A DNA stretch of 64,000 bases from Cohnella silvisoli (lineage in GTDB: Bacteria > Bacillota > Bacilli > Paenibacillales > Paenibacillaceae), in assembly GCF_021190915.1 (NCBI RefSeq), contig NZ_JAIOAP010000003.1, forward strand, positions 248,001 to 312,000, written 5' to 3'. Position 1 is the first letter of the stretch. Each line of letters starts with the position of its first letter. The position numbers and the translations under genes were made by a program. The notes under the pieces were generated by a model that had not been told where the DNA came from, searched no databases, and saw nothing but the letters and a program-made list of their open reading frames with translations. Of this stretch, positions 33,479 through 43,756 are shown one piece after another.

Positions 33479-36400
33479 ATGTTCAGAAGAAAAAACTTTA
33501 TTTCCCTTGTTGTAATCGCTTCCATTTTGCTGCAATTGCTAACTCCTCCAATCCATGTGTTTGCCGGACCCTACGATCCAACACTTACGGTCAAGAATTC
33601 ATATACAGGAAGCACAATCTATCCGCAGCAAGTGATCAATGATTTCAATACATCGGATCAGGCAGCCTTATGGACTGTCGGGACCCATGTAGACGAGATT
33701 AACAATGTGACTACACTCCTCAATTCTCCGGGTTCTCCCTATGAAGGCGTGGGAGCGTTGGAAATCGTACCTCAACAAGTGAAGGCATACGAATGGAGAA
33801 CGATATACCGGACATTCGATTCTCCTCTTGACCTTTCAGATGCAAATTTTGTTGCGGTCGCTGCGGATGTATGGGGCTGGAAACTGGACGACTTCTATAT
33901 CAAAATGACACTCACCAGCGGTGCAGATACTTATGAAGCCATCTCTACCATGACCGCAAACAGATGGAATGTGATTTATTTTGATATCCATAATTGGGCG
34001 AATAAAAACAGTATTAATAAAATAGAAGTCTCCTACATGAAAAATTATAACCTTGAAGGGATGTCTCCAGGAGACCCTGGATATGATTTCTGGGATGGCA
34101 GACTGCAACTGGACTATCTGAGTGCTACCCGGATTGCTAACCTTGATTTCAATGTTGAAGGCAGTACCGAAGGGTTTTCAGCAGTGGGAGGAACGGCTGC
34201 GGTATCTGTAACAGCCAACAATCATTCCCTTCAATATACGGTTACGGATACGGCAAATACCTATCTCGAATCATCCAGCTTGAAGCTGGATGCATCAAAA
34301 CGCAATGTTATCAACATCCGTATGAAGAACAATACGGGAGCTGCCAAGGTGAAAATGGCATGGATTACCGATCAGGACCAGACCTGGGATGAAGAAAAGT
34401 CCATGCAGTTCAATATAGCGGATGCTTTGGTCTTCACCGATTATGATTTTGGAATGACCAGCCCTTTATGGCGCGACAAGATCGATAAAATTCGGATTTC
34501 ACCCATGACAGCAACTGAAGCAGATACGATGCTGGATATTGATAAGATCAATTTTTCGCTGCAAAACCTGGAATCCTATACGTATCAGGGGAAGGTCGAC
34601 AGCCTTGCGGTTGATAGCGATAAAACTACGATTGCTATCAGCGGCAGTGTGAAGTCCGATTATCTGAGCAGCAACCCGGGTGCGGAAGTCATGGTCTTTG
34701 AACTGCCGGTATATGCGGATGAAAAGATCATAGATTATGCCCCGATGGCAGCTCTTACGACAGGTGTGGCTGCCGGGAGCTTTAGCCTGAGCTTTAATGT
34801 GGTTGAGAATGATGTCAGTCGAATTTACTCCAAATTCGTAGTTGTATTGAAAAATGGCAACGGTGAGTATGTATTGGCGGATACCCCAAAATACGTGACC
34901 AATCCGGAGATTATTGCCACGAATGCAGATCCCTACACGACCACTAAAAGCATCAAGGGCCTGCAGGTACAGCTTCCTGCAGATGCCGAACGTCTGGGGG
35001 TTCAGCATGGCGCCATCAACATTGCTTATGACCAACTGCTGACCTTGAGCGATCATGGTGCCGGCTCCATTCCTTATGAATTTGAAGGGAAAACCTTTTA
35101 TTTTAGAAAGGATTCTATCAGCCACCTAGACAACCAGATCAAATCCATGACGGATAACGGAATGGCGGTAACAGCAATTCTGATCATGTACAGGACTGGA
35201 ATGGATGATCCGGACTCTCCCAACAAAGATATTATCCATCCCGATAGCACTCCAGAGGGTACGGTGTTTGCCCCTAACATCACCAATGAAGCGGGTGTGA
35301 ACTACTACAAAGCGATTACCAGCTTCCTGGCTGAGCGCTATTCCAGAGCTGACAAAGCCTATGGAAGAGTCATGGGGTATATTGTTGGAAACGAAGTAGG
35401 ACAGAACAAGGTATGGAACAACATGGGCCCCAAACTGCTGGGCGACTATGTCACACAGTATGAGCGTACCGTACGTTTGACCTATAACATTGTCAGGAGC
35501 ATAAGTGCAAATAACAGGGTTTATATCTCTCTGGATCATTTCTGGAATGATGGTCAATCGCCGGATTCTCAGTGGATTTATAGCAACAAGGCCGTCGTGG
35601 ATACCCTGAACAAGTTGGCCAAGGAAGGTGGAGACTATGCATGGAATGTCGCTTTCCATCCTTATCCGGAAGACCTTTTTAATCCTAAGACCTGGGCGGA
35701 TACAACCGCAACCGACACCTTCGATACCTACCGCATTACCTTCAAGAATCTACAGGTGCTGACAAACTACTTGCAGCAGACACACATAACCTATAACGGA
35801 TCCCAGCGGCATGTGATTCTCTCGGAGCAGGGCTTTCACAGCGGCGGGAACACGTTGGAAGAGCAGGAGGTACAGGCAGCAGCCTATGCTTACGCCTATT
35901 ATAAGGTGAAATCCCTGTCTGGAATTGATGCCTTCATTCTCCACCGGCATGTAGACCATGCGGGAGAAGGCGGCTTGAATCTAGGGCTGTGGACTACCAT
36001 GGCGGGCCAGATGTTTGAGGCTGGAGAGGAAAAGGCGATATATGACGTTTTCAAAAAAATCGATACAGTAGACTCTCTTGCCGCAACGGATTTTGCCAAG
36101 AGTATTATTGGTGTGAGCAGCTGGCAGGAGGCTATTCCGGGGTTTGACCTGGCAAAGCTGGAGACAAGACCTGCCCAGGCACATATTCCTATGGGGATTG
36201 CTTCTGCGATAACGGGAGAGGTTCAGCTTAGTAACTTTGAAGATGATATGAATGGCTGGTTTGCTACGGACAACGTTTCCAGCGTCTCCCTGGATACTAC
36301 CGACAAGGCGGAAGGAGAAAGAAGCTTAAAGGCCCCCGTTGCCGGCTCGTACCGCAAGGACTTTAAGGGTGTGACTAAAGTATTTGATACACCTCGGAAT

Positions 36401-39400
36401 CTGACTGCCACACCTATAATCAAAGCTTCTGTCAAGGCTAGCGGTATCGGCGCAGAAGAAAAGGCGGAATTCATGATCCGTGTATACAGCGGGGACAAGG
36501 TTAGCGAAGGCTCTGTCATCGCAGAGGCAGAAACCTGGAATGAAGTAGCCCTGGATCTCACAGGATTGGACGGTATCGACAGTGTAGATCGCATTAAAGT
36601 ATGGGCTCAACCTGAGAAACCGGTTGCCTGGACAACCGGAGCTATTCAGGTGGATGATGTGTCTTTGGCTGCCTCTGCTGTCCTCACAAATTTGACGGTT
36701 TCATTGGATCGTGATGAAGTGGTAGATGTAGGCGATACATTGACGATTCATATTCAAAATAAGGGTAACCAGAGTTTTACAGGAACTGTGGGCTTAGCCG
36801 GATTGAATGGCATTACTCTGGATAAGAACGACAGTGTTGTTACAATTGGTTCCAGCGAACAGAAAATCGTTGAGACAATGATTACAGGGATAAATTTGGT
36901 CAATTATCAAAGCGGCAAACTAGAGGTTACGGTGGGCGATCAGAAATTCACATTTAAACTGACGGATGCTCATGTGCCTGACTATACAAATGATAACGGA
37001 GATTTGGTTTTTGGCGATTTTGAAGGTGGATTCACGGATGGTTGGGCTGCCGGAAGCAGCACTTCATCTGTGGCCGCTGTGCAAAAAGATTCTACGCACC
37101 AACTATATCCTTCCGCTGCAAAGCATGGGTCTTATATGCTAGAGATTGCAAAAGCACCTAAAGTAGCTACCACGGAGAGTATAGCAGTAAAAACCTTTAA
37201 GACACCTGTGGATCTAAGCTTTTATGATAATATCAAATTTGATATATACGGGTGGGGTGGAACTTCTTCGGCATATCTGGCCAAGATTAAGCTGATAGCG
37301 GCTGATGGAGCAACTTTCGACTTTGAACAACAAATTGGCGCCAATACGTGGGTTACCGTATCTGCTGATATTTCAACATTTGCAGGTAAGAACAATGTAA
37401 AAACCATTGAAATTTCCTACAGAGGCAAGGATACTGCTTACTATTCAGGGCCCTGGGGAGGATTCTTCTATATTGATAATGTAAGATCAACCCAAGCTTC
37501 CCAGCTGACAGGCATTATTCCGGATAAGACAACGGAGACTCTTGCATTGGATGGAGGCAAAATGCAGTTGGTGATCCGCGGTAGTAAGTCTGACGGAACA
37601 AGCAAAGACGTCAGCGCTGCAGCTGAAGGAACCACCTACATGGGGTATAATGCAAATCTCATTGATGTCGGTGTGAATGGGCTTGTTACGGCTGTTGCAG
37701 CCGGAACCACGGCCATCACTGTCAGCAATAGCGGGTATACCGCTAGAGTTTCCATTACCGTAGCGGCCGATCATCCCAAAGTTGTTTACGGCTTTGAGAC
37801 CGGTCTTGAAGGGTGGGGCAAGTCTAATCCTGCAGATAGCAACATTGGTAGTGTCAGCGCAGCTATATCTAGCGGCGGAACTCCCAAGGAAGGCGGCATA
37901 CCCGGAGCGCAAAATGGTGGGAAAATGCTGCAGGTAGATATGACAGGCGTTTCCCCTGCAGTCGCGAAAATGGTAGGCGTTAGTTATGAGACCCCTCAGA
38001 GCTTCAGTAATGTAGATGCTGTAAAATATTACATTTATAGCTGGGGCGGTTTGACCGGACCTGTAAAATATAACACCATTTTCAGATTGACCTCGGACAC
38101 AGGAGAAACTTTTGAGAAAATCAATCAATTCCCATCGGATTCCTGGACGCCTATTACTGTTGACATCGGCGAATGCACTTTCAAGAGCCGGATTGTAAAA
38201 ATCGAGATCGGACATCGTGCAGACGATTCTGATATACCTGCATGGGCCGGCAAGTTCTTTATCGACAACATCTCTAGTGTACTGAAATCAGATCAATCGG
38301 TCGCATTGAGCAGCATCTCACCTGTTAAGAGCACCGAAACCCTTGCTCTACTGGGCGGAAAAATGCAACTTGTGATCCGTGGAACCATGTCTGATAGCAG
38401 TGTTAATGATATTACGGCAGCATCCGAAGGCACGACTTATGAGGGCTATGATAATAGAATTATTTCGGTTAGCTCCGATGGATTTGTGGAAGCAAAAGCT
38501 GCAGGTGCTACTACGGTTATCGTAAAAAATGAGAAACAAACAACGTCGATAGGCATCACTGTATCGGCAGACATGCCTGAATTCATGTACAGCTTCGAGA
38601 CCGGACTTGAAGGCTGGGGCAAATCTGACCCGACAGACCTTAGCATCACGGGTGTGAATTCCGTCTTGTCCAGCGGGGGTACGCCAAAAATTGTCGGAAT
38701 CCCTGGATCTCAGAATGGCGGCAAGCTGCTGCAGGTGGACATGGCTGGTGTATCTCCGGAAATACAGAAGATGGTGGGGATCAACTATGAGACACCCATG
38801 GATTTGAGTCATGTGACAGACATCTCTTACGCCATTTTCAGCTGGGGAGGGGTTCCGGGAATACCAGGACCTGATGGTCAAGTCGGAACAGGAGATGATA
38901 TCGCTGTTTCCTATATAACCACATTCAAATTGACTTCAACCACGGGAGAAACATTCATACGGGAAACTACTCTATCACCTGATTCCTGGGTGCCCGTTAA
39001 GGTAGATATTACCGAATGTACTTTCAGGAAAAGCATTGCCAAGATGGAAATCGGTCAGCGGATGGAAAATGCGGGGATACCAGCTTGGCAGGGTAAGTTC
39101 TTTATTGACAGCGTCTCGAAAGTGAATGCTCCTGTGGATGCAAATGGTCCGGTAGTTGCATCCACAGCACCAGTTAATAATGCTGCCGGTGTGGCTCTTG
39201 GTAAGATCGCAGTCAATTTCAACGAGAACATTTTTGCAGGAAGTACCATCGGTGATATTACATTGAAAAAAGGAAATCAAGCAATAAGCTTTACTTACAG
39301 TATTGTAGATAACCAACTGGTAATCACGCCTGATGAAAACCTTGATTACAGCAGCACCTATACGGTAGTCATTCCGGCAGGAGCGGTTGAGGATTCGGCA

Positions 39401-40741
39401 GGCAATAGCCTGTCTGCGGAGTATGAACTTAGATTCACAACCACGGCAAACCCAGATAGCAACAACGGCAACAACAATGGAAACAACGGCAACAATAATG
39501 GAAACAACGGCAACAATAATGGAAACAACGGCAACAATAATGATCATGAAGGCTATGTGACGATTCCGTTAGGCAGGGGAAATGAAAGTGCCACAGCAAC
39601 AAATGATAAGAACACCGGCAGCCTTACGGTAGATCTGGCAACCCATTTGCTGAACCAGGCATTTGCCGCTGAGAAAGCCAATGCAAACGGAATCAAGACA
39701 GTAACGATTGAAATCCCCAAAGCAGGGGGGGCCGACTCTTATACGCTGATGTTTTCCGCCGATTTCCTTAACACTGGGAAAGCCAACCGAGTATTGAATG
39801 TGATAACAGACCTGGGTGCTATCGGCGTACCAGACAACATGTTGCAGAAGTCCGAAATCAAAGGATCCAGCAACGTATCAATCAGGATAGAGAAGGGGGA
39901 CAAGTCTACTTTAAGCCAGGAGGCGAAAGAGCTTGTCGGAAACAGAGAGCCCATCAAGTTGAATCTGTTGGTCGACGGAAAGCAGGTAGATTGGAACAAC
40001 CCCAATGCCCACGTGACTGTGTCCATACCCTACACGCCGACTGCAGAAGAACTAAAGGATCCCGACCATATTGTCGTGGTTTATCTGGATGGTAAGGGGA
40101 ATGCGATCCAGGTCCCTAGCGGGAAGTATGTTAGCAAGACCGGATCGGTAATCTTTACGACCACGCATTTTTCACAATATGCCGTAGCTTTTGTGAAAAA
40201 GAGCTTTGACGATCTCGGGAGCCTCCCCTGGGCACGAACCATCATTGAAGCACTGGCATCAAAAGGTGTTTTCGAAGGAACCGCCAGTACTACTTTCTCT
40301 CCGGGAAGAGCCATTACCCGGGGGGAATATCTAGTCATGCTGGTAAACACCCTGGGGCTTTCAGCGGAATTTACTGCAAATTATGATGATGTGAACCCGA
40401 CGGTTTTCTATTATCAAGCGGTTGGTATCTGCAAGGAATTGGGCATTACAGAAGGGGCTGGAAACAACAACTTCAACCCAAAGGCTGCCATATCCAGACA
40501 GGACATGATGGTGTTGACGGAGAGAGCTTTGCTGCTGGTTAACAAACTGAACGCTAATCAGAACAGTGATCTGAGCCGCTTTAAAGATGAGGGACAGGTG
40601 GCAGGTTATGCCAGAAACAGTATTGCAAACCTTATCAGATTGGGACTGATAGAAGGCTATAATGGCCTGATCGATCCAATCGGTAAGACAACCAGGGCCG
40701 AAGCAGCAGTCCTTCTTTACAGGATATATAAGAGTATTTGA
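33479..40741 (+). CDS. Giant S-layer-anchored multidomain protein with DUF5722-type catalytic-like domain
   Basis: 2420 residues; AAGGAGG precedes the ATG. Signal peptide ends HVFAG. Residues ~43-360 are two carbohydrate-binding-like modules. Residues ~480-895 match the domain I know as DUF5722 (TIM-barrel-like): TTKSIKGLQVQLP, YIVGNEVGQNKVWNNMG, WNVAFHPYPEDLFNP, ILSEQGFHSGG and FILHRHVDHAGEGGLNLGLW. The Glu of GNEV and of SEQG could be the catalytic pair (inference). Then come further jelly-roll modules, two BIG2-like Ig domains and duplicated FETGLEGWGKS modules (near 1435 and 1701). An SbsA/Big_5-like Ig domain (~1888-1990) leads to a GNNNGNN linker and three SLH domains (~2241-2420; for example WARTIIEALASKGVFEG and ITRGEYLVMLV). 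It should coat the cell wall and bind or cut polysaccharide. Base use looks less G+C-rich than its neighbours. Confidence 0.88.
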   Translation: MFRRKNFISLVVIASILLQLLTPPIHVFAGPYDPTLTVKNSYTGSTIYPQQVINDFNTSDQAALWTVGTHVDEINNVTTLLNSPGSPYEGVGALEIVPQQVKAYEWRTIYRTFDSPLDLSDANFVAVAADVWGWKLDDFYIKMTLTSGADTYEAISTMTANRWNVIYFDIHNWANKNSINKIEVSYMKNYNLEGMSPGDPGYDFWDGRLQLDYLSATRIANLDFNVEGSTEGFSAVGGTAAVSVTANNHSLQYTVTDTANTYLESSSLKLDASKRNVINIRMKNNTGAAKVKMAWITDQDQTWDEEKSMQFNIADALVFTDYDFGMTSPLWRDKIDKIRISPMTATEADTMLDIDKINFSLQNLESYTYQGKVDSLAVDSDKTTIAISGSVKSDYLSSNPGAEVMVFELPVYADEKIIDYAPMAALTTGVAAGSFSLSFNVVENDVSRIYSKFVVVLKNGNGEYVLADTPKYVTNPEIIATNADPYTTTKSIKGLQVQLPADAERLGVQHGAINIAYDQLLTLSDHGAGSIPYEFEGKTFYFRKDSISHLDNQIKSMTDNGMAVTAILIMYRTGMDDPDSPNKDIIHPDSTPEGTVFAPNITNEAGVNYYKAITSFLAERYSRADKAYGRVMGYIVGNEVGQNKVWNNMGPKLLGDYVTQYERTVRLTYNIVRSISANNRVYISLDHFWNDGQSPDSQWIYSNKAVVDTLNKLAKEGGDYAWNVAFHPYPEDLFNPKTWADTTATDTFDTYRITFKNLQVLTNYLQQTHITYNGSQRHVILSEQGFHSGGNTLEEQEVQAAAYAYAYYKVKSLSGIDAFILHRHVDHAGEGGLNLGLWTTMAGQMFEAGEEKAIYDVFKKIDTVDSLAATDFAKSIIGVSSWQEAIPGFDLAKLETRPAQAHIPMGIASAITGEVQLSNFEDDMNGWFATDNVSSVSLDTTDKAEGERSLKAPVAGSYRKDFKGVTKVFDTPRNLTATPIIKASVKASGIGAEEKAEFMIRVYSGDKVSEGSVIAEAETWNEVALDLTGLDGIDSVDRIKVWAQPEKPVAWTTGAIQVDDVSLAASAVLTNLTVSLDRDEVVDVGDTLTIHIQNKGNQSFTGTVGLAGLNGITLDKNDSVVTIGSSEQKIVETMITGINLVNYQSGKLEVTVGDQKFTFKLTDAHVPDYTNDNGDLVFGDFEGGFTDGWAAGSSTSSVAAVQKDSTHQLYPSAAKHGSYMLEIAKAPKVATTESIAVKTFKTPVDLSFYDNIKFDIYGWGGTSSAYLAKIKLIAADGATFDFEQQIGANTWVTVSADISTFAGKNNVKTIEISYRGKDTAYYSGPWGGFFYIDNVRSTQASQLTGIIPDKTTETLALDGGKMQLVIRGSKSDGTSKDVSAAAEGTTYMGYNANLIDVGVNGLVTAVAAGTTAITVSNSGYTARVSITVAADHPKVVYGFETGLEGWGKSNPADSNIGSVSAAISSGGTPKEGGIPGAQNGGKMLQVDMTGVSPAVAKMVGVSYETPQSFSNVDAVKYYIYSWGGLTGPVKYNTIFRLTSDTGETFEKINQFPSDSWTPITVDIGECTFKSRIVKIEIGHRADDSDIPAWAGKFFIDNISSVLKSDQSVALSSISPVKSTETLALLGGKMQLVIRGTMSDSSVNDITAASEGTTYEGYDNRIISVSSDGFVEAKAAGATTVIVKNEKQTTSIGITVSADMPEFMYSFETGLEGWGKSDPTDLSITGVNSVLSSGGTPKIVGIPGSQNGGKLLQVDMAGVSPEIQKMVGINYETPMDLSHVTDISYAIFSWGGVPGIPGPDGQVGTGDDIAVSYITTFKLTSTTGETFIRETTLSPDSWVPVKVDITECTFRKSIAKMEIGQRMENAGIPAWQGKFFIDSVSKVNAPVDANGPVVASTAPVNNAAGVALGKIAVNFNENIFAGSTIGDITLKKGNQAISFTYSIVDNQLVITPDENLDYSSTYTVVIPAGAVEDSAGNSLSAEYELRFTTTANPDSNNGNNNGNNGNNNGNNGNNNGNNGNNNDHEGYVTIPLGRGNESATATNDKNTGSLTVDLATHLLNQAFAAEKANANGIKTVTIEIPKAGGADSYTLMFSADFLNTGKANRVLNVITDLGAIGVPDNMLQKSEIKGSSNVSIRIEKGDKSTLSQEAKELVGNREPIKLNLLVDGKQVDWNNPNAHVTVSIPYTPTAEELKDPDHIVVVYLDGKGNAIQVPSGKYVSKTGSVIFTTTHFSQYAVAFVKKSFDDLGSLPWARTIIEALASKGVFEGTASTTFSPGRAITRGEYLVMLVNTLGLSAEFTANYDDVNPTVFYYQAVGICKELGITEGAGNNNFNPKAAISRQDMMVLTERALLLVNKLNANQNSDLSRFKDEGQVAGYARNSIANLIRLGLIEGYNGLIDPIGKTTRAEAAVLLYRIYKSI
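39460..39542 (+). repeat. In-frame 21-bp tandem repeat coding a Gly/Asn linker
   Basis: GGCAACAATAATGGAAACAAC repeats about four times with few changes, coding GNNNGNN. It forms the flexible linker between the Ig-like part and the C-terminal region of the giant protein. Confidence 0.85.
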
Positions 40742-40764
40742 TGTGGTGTGAATCGAACCGGTTT

Positions 40765-40847
40765 GGCGTTCCCCGCCTCCCGGACGAAGTTACTCCGTAG
40801 CGAAGTGCGGACTGGACGGCGTTGAACTCGTGACAGTCCATTGTTGA
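40765..40847 (+). pseudogene. Remnant of the 3' end of a second GH106-like gene
   Basis: In one frame the sequence reads PPPGRSYSVAKCGLDGVELV followed by TVHC and a stop at 40845-40847. The intact GH106-like gene ends PPPGHRYSVAKCGLDGVELI followed by TVFR and a stop. Only the last ~26 codons survive; upstream of it lies the stop of the giant gene. A matching terminator copy follows, so the remnant kept its original downstream context. Confidence 0.85.
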
Positions 40848-40875
40848 ACAAACACGTTGATAGTCAGTCTCAAAC

Positions 40876-40919
40876 AAGAGCAAGCTGCATTTAAGTTTCG
40901 ATGTAGCTTGCTCTTTTTA
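40876..40919 (+). terminator. Terminator following the GH106 remnant
   Basis: AAGAGCAAGCTGCAT pairs with ATGTAGCTTGCTCTT (one mismatch) around a 10-base loop, then TTTTTATATA. It is homologous to the terminator at 33159-33202. Confidence 0.85.
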
Positions 40920-40952
40920 TATAAAAAAAAACGCTATTTGAGGAGGATAATT

Positions 40953-43634
40953 ATGAAGATCGTTAATCGTTGGATGGTGGCATTGATCTGCCTCGCGGTA
41001 TTTGTTCCGTTCATTCCGGGATCGGTTCCGGCAGCGGCGGCCGTGCTCGAGACGGACATCGGCAACTTCGAAACGGGCACCGATAATTGGCAATGGGGCA
41101 GCAACGTAACAGGTCTCTCGCACGTGACGAGCAGCCTAAACGGCCCAACGACTCCTTATGCCGGCAACCGGATGGGAGAGTTGTCGACTGCGGCGATACC
41201 GGGCACGACATGGAGGGCGATTTACAAAAACTTCTCCCCAGCCCTAAACGTTTCCGCTACCCACTATTTTCATGGTGCTTTCAACACGTACGGCATCGAT
41301 GCCACTCATACTCAGTTTGAGGTGAGAATCACTTTCTACAGCAACAGCCAAACCCTCGTTTCTACCCAGAGCATTGCGGGCAACCAGTGGAACGAGCTAA
41401 GCGTGGATCTGAGCGGATGGAGCTATCGGAACAACATCACGAAGATTGAAGTCGCTTACCGCTCCGTGACTTATTCGACCAACTGGACCGGGAAACACCA
41501 ACTGGATAACATCGGTTTCTCCGCCTATCCTCCTTCATATCCGGGCGCCGTGAGTCAGGTTTCCGCCGGTTCCTCGCAGATTACGGCACAAGGAACATAT
41601 ACGACCGCTTCATCCGCACAACTGGATCTCATTGAGCTTCAGCCTTACGAGAAGTACGACATTACTGCAACGTATACGGCTCAGGCCACTCAGACCTTCA
41701 GTCCGAGCGGGGGAGTCGCAAGCTTTGCGTTGAGTACGCCCCGGTATGCATCCTCTCGAGACAAGGTTTATTCCAAGTTTGTCGTCGTGGATCATGCGAC
41801 GAAGAAACTAATAGCGAGTCCTGCGTACGTGAGCCAATTAACGGCTTCCGTGAATACGTATGATTTTCCAACCGCGAGAACGATGAAAGGGCTGCAAGTA
41901 CAAAACGTGGACGATGCGCAGAAACTCGGAATCGGGCATGCGGCGCTCAACGTATCCTTCAATGAGCTGTTCCAGACGGATCCGACGAATGCAATTCCGT
42001 TCGTTATGGACGGCGCAACCTACTACTTAAGGCAGGATTACGTAAATCGGTTGGATCATGACATCAAGACGTTATCGGACGACGATGTCATCGTTACTCT
42101 TATTCTGATTATGTACAACAGGCCTGGCTCGATAAACGCGTTGCTCGTTCATCCCGACTATTCCGGCAACGGTACGGTAGCGGCGATCAATGCGACGAAC
42201 GCCGACGGCGTCCGGTACTGGAAAGCGGGCGTGGAGTTCCTCGCCAGCCGGTACACGAGAAGCGACGAGCTCTATGGTCGGGCGGTCAATTACATTGTCG
42301 GCAATGAGGTGAACTCCCAGTATTACTGGTACGACATGGGCAACAAGGCGCTGCAGGATTTCGTCGAGCAGTACGCCAGAGCCTACCGAATCGCGGAAAC
42401 AGCGGTGAAGAAATATTACTCCAACGGCAGAACGTACATCTCCCTCGACCATTTCTGGAACGGCAGTGCCGGGACGGATGCGTTGAAAACCTATAAAGGG
42501 AAAGCATTGATGGATGAATTCAACAAACGGATAACGGCCGAAGGGAACATCCCCTGGAACATCGCTTACCACCCATACCCGGAGGACTTATTCGATCCAA
42601 CGATCTGGAACGACACGACCGTTACGAACGATGCTAACTCCGTCCGGATCAACTTCAAGAACTTGCAGGTGCTGACCAATTACATCGGAGCTTCCAATTA
42701 TCTTTATAACGGAAATAAAAGAAGAATCATCCTATCCGAGCAAGGCTTTCATTCGCTCAGCAATTCTTTGGCAGATCAGAAGACCCAGGCGGCAGCTTAC
42801 GCTTATTCTTACTACAAAGCCAAGTTCCTCGGCGGGATCGATTCCTTTATTCTGCACCGGCACGTCGATCATGGCGAGGAAGGCGGCCTGAATCTCGGGT
42901 TATGGACGAGAGACGCAGCTAAGTCGGTCCCGTACGCGCCCCAAGATCCCAAGTACATTTACGACGTGTTTCAAAAAATAGATACGAGCGAGTCCGTCGC
43001 AGTGACGGAATTCGCGAAGCCCATTATCGGCATTACGAACTGGTCATCCGTCATCCCCGGCTACGATTCGTCCCAGCTCGCGGATCGGACGCCTCCCGTC
43101 GTCGGCAGCCTGTCGTCGGTATCGTCGATCGCTCCGACGGTGGGCGTCTCCGGCTTCGAGACTTCGACGGACGGATGGGCGATCTCGGAATATTCCCAAT
43201 CGGCAGCTGAGGTAACAAGCTTCGCGAACGGTCCGGGTACCCCTTACGCAGGTTCCAAGGCGCTCGAAGTTAATATCAATAACAGCCTGACGGGCGATGG
43301 AGAAGGCGGGGCGAGAGCCGAGAAGGGAATTACCAAAGTGTTCTCTTCCCCGATCAGCGCCGCAAGTGTGCCGAAGTTCCAATTCGCCATCGACTCTTAC
43401 GGGGCTTGTCCGAACGCGACCCAATATAACGTAACGGTGCGCATCTACAGCGGCATCAACATCATCGAAGGCAAAGCGCAGATGACTCCAAATACTTGGA
43501 ACAAGTTCTCGATGGATGTAAGCGGGTGGGCTTACAAAGGCAGCATCGATAAAATCAAGATTTGGTTCAGCACGAATTCAACGTCCCTTTGGGACGCGAG
43601 GTACCAGGTCGATCAGATCGGGTTCGGGGCGTGA
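40953..43634 (+). CDS. Secreted DUF5722-type protein, paralog of the giant SLH protein
   Basis: 893 residues from the ATG at 40953 (GAGGAGG upstream); the frame opens earlier, but that part runs through the terminator. Signal peptide ends VPAAAA. Residues ~31-190 are a carbohydrate-binding-like module (DIGNFETGTDNWQWGS). Residues ~300-710 are the DUF5722-type domain, with TARTMKGLQVQNV, YIVGNEVNSQYYWYDMG, WNIAYHPYPEDLFDPTIW, ILSEQGFHSLS and FILHRHVDHGEEGGLNLGLW, closely matching the giant paralog. Residues ~730-893 are another jelly-roll module (FETSTDGWAISEY). There is no SLH domain, so it should be released into the medium. It probably acts on the same polysaccharide as the anchored version. 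The reaction is not known to me. Confidence 0.88.
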   Translation: MKIVNRWMVALICLAVFVPFIPGSVPAAAAVLETDIGNFETGTDNWQWGSNVTGLSHVTSSLNGPTTPYAGNRMGELSTAAIPGTTWRAIYKNFSPALNVSATHYFHGAFNTYGIDATHTQFEVRITFYSNSQTLVSTQSIAGNQWNELSVDLSGWSYRNNITKIEVAYRSVTYSTNWTGKHQLDNIGFSAYPPSYPGAVSQVSAGSSQITAQGTYTTASSAQLDLIELQPYEKYDITATYTAQATQTFSPSGGVASFALSTPRYASSRDKVYSKFVVVDHATKKLIASPAYVSQLTASVNTYDFPTARTMKGLQVQNVDDAQKLGIGHAALNVSFNELFQTDPTNAIPFVMDGATYYLRQDYVNRLDHDIKTLSDDDVIVTLILIMYNRPGSINALLVHPDYSGNGTVAAINATNADGVRYWKAGVEFLASRYTRSDELYGRAVNYIVGNEVNSQYYWYDMGNKALQDFVEQYARAYRIAETAVKKYYSNGRTYISLDHFWNGSAGTDALKTYKGKALMDEFNKRITAEGNIPWNIAYHPYPEDLFDPTIWNDTTVTNDANSVRINFKNLQVLTNYIGASNYLYNGNKRRIILSEQGFHSLSNSLADQKTQAAAYAYSYYKAKFLGGIDSFILHRHVDHGEEGGLNLGLWTRDAAKSVPYAPQDPKYIYDVFQKIDTSESVAVTEFAKPIIGITNWSSVIPGYDSSQLADRTPPVVGSLSSVSSIAPTVGVSGFETSTDGWAISEYSQSAAEVTSFANGPGTPYAGSKALEVNINNSLTGDGEGGARAEKGITKVFSSPISAASVPKFQFAIDSYGACPNATQYNVTVRIYSGINIIEGKAQMTPNTWNKFSMDVSGWAYKGSIDKIKIWFSTNSTSLWDARYQVDQIGFGA

Positions 43635-43662
43635 CTACTAGCGTTTAATCGTTTGCCATGCA

Positions 43663-43713
43663 AATAAAAGTACGTGAGCAGGGGGCGTAATCCCCTGTTC
43701 ACGTACTTTTATT
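43663..43713. terminator. Bidirectional terminator between convergent genes
   Basis: AATAAAAGTACGTGA pairs with CACGTACTTTTATT and an inner CAGGGG / CCCCTG. A and T runs flank the stem on both sides, so it can serve the secreted DUF5722 gene and the convergent isomerase-like gene. Confidence 0.8.
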
Positions 43714-43756
43714 ACTGAAAGTTGCGCCAACTGTCCCATTCAATTATGCGATTCCA

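Noticed and set aside
38348..39547. Minus-strand frames including a Val/Ile repeat
   Set aside because: They are shadows of the GNNNGNN linker and repeated modules of the giant SLH protein.
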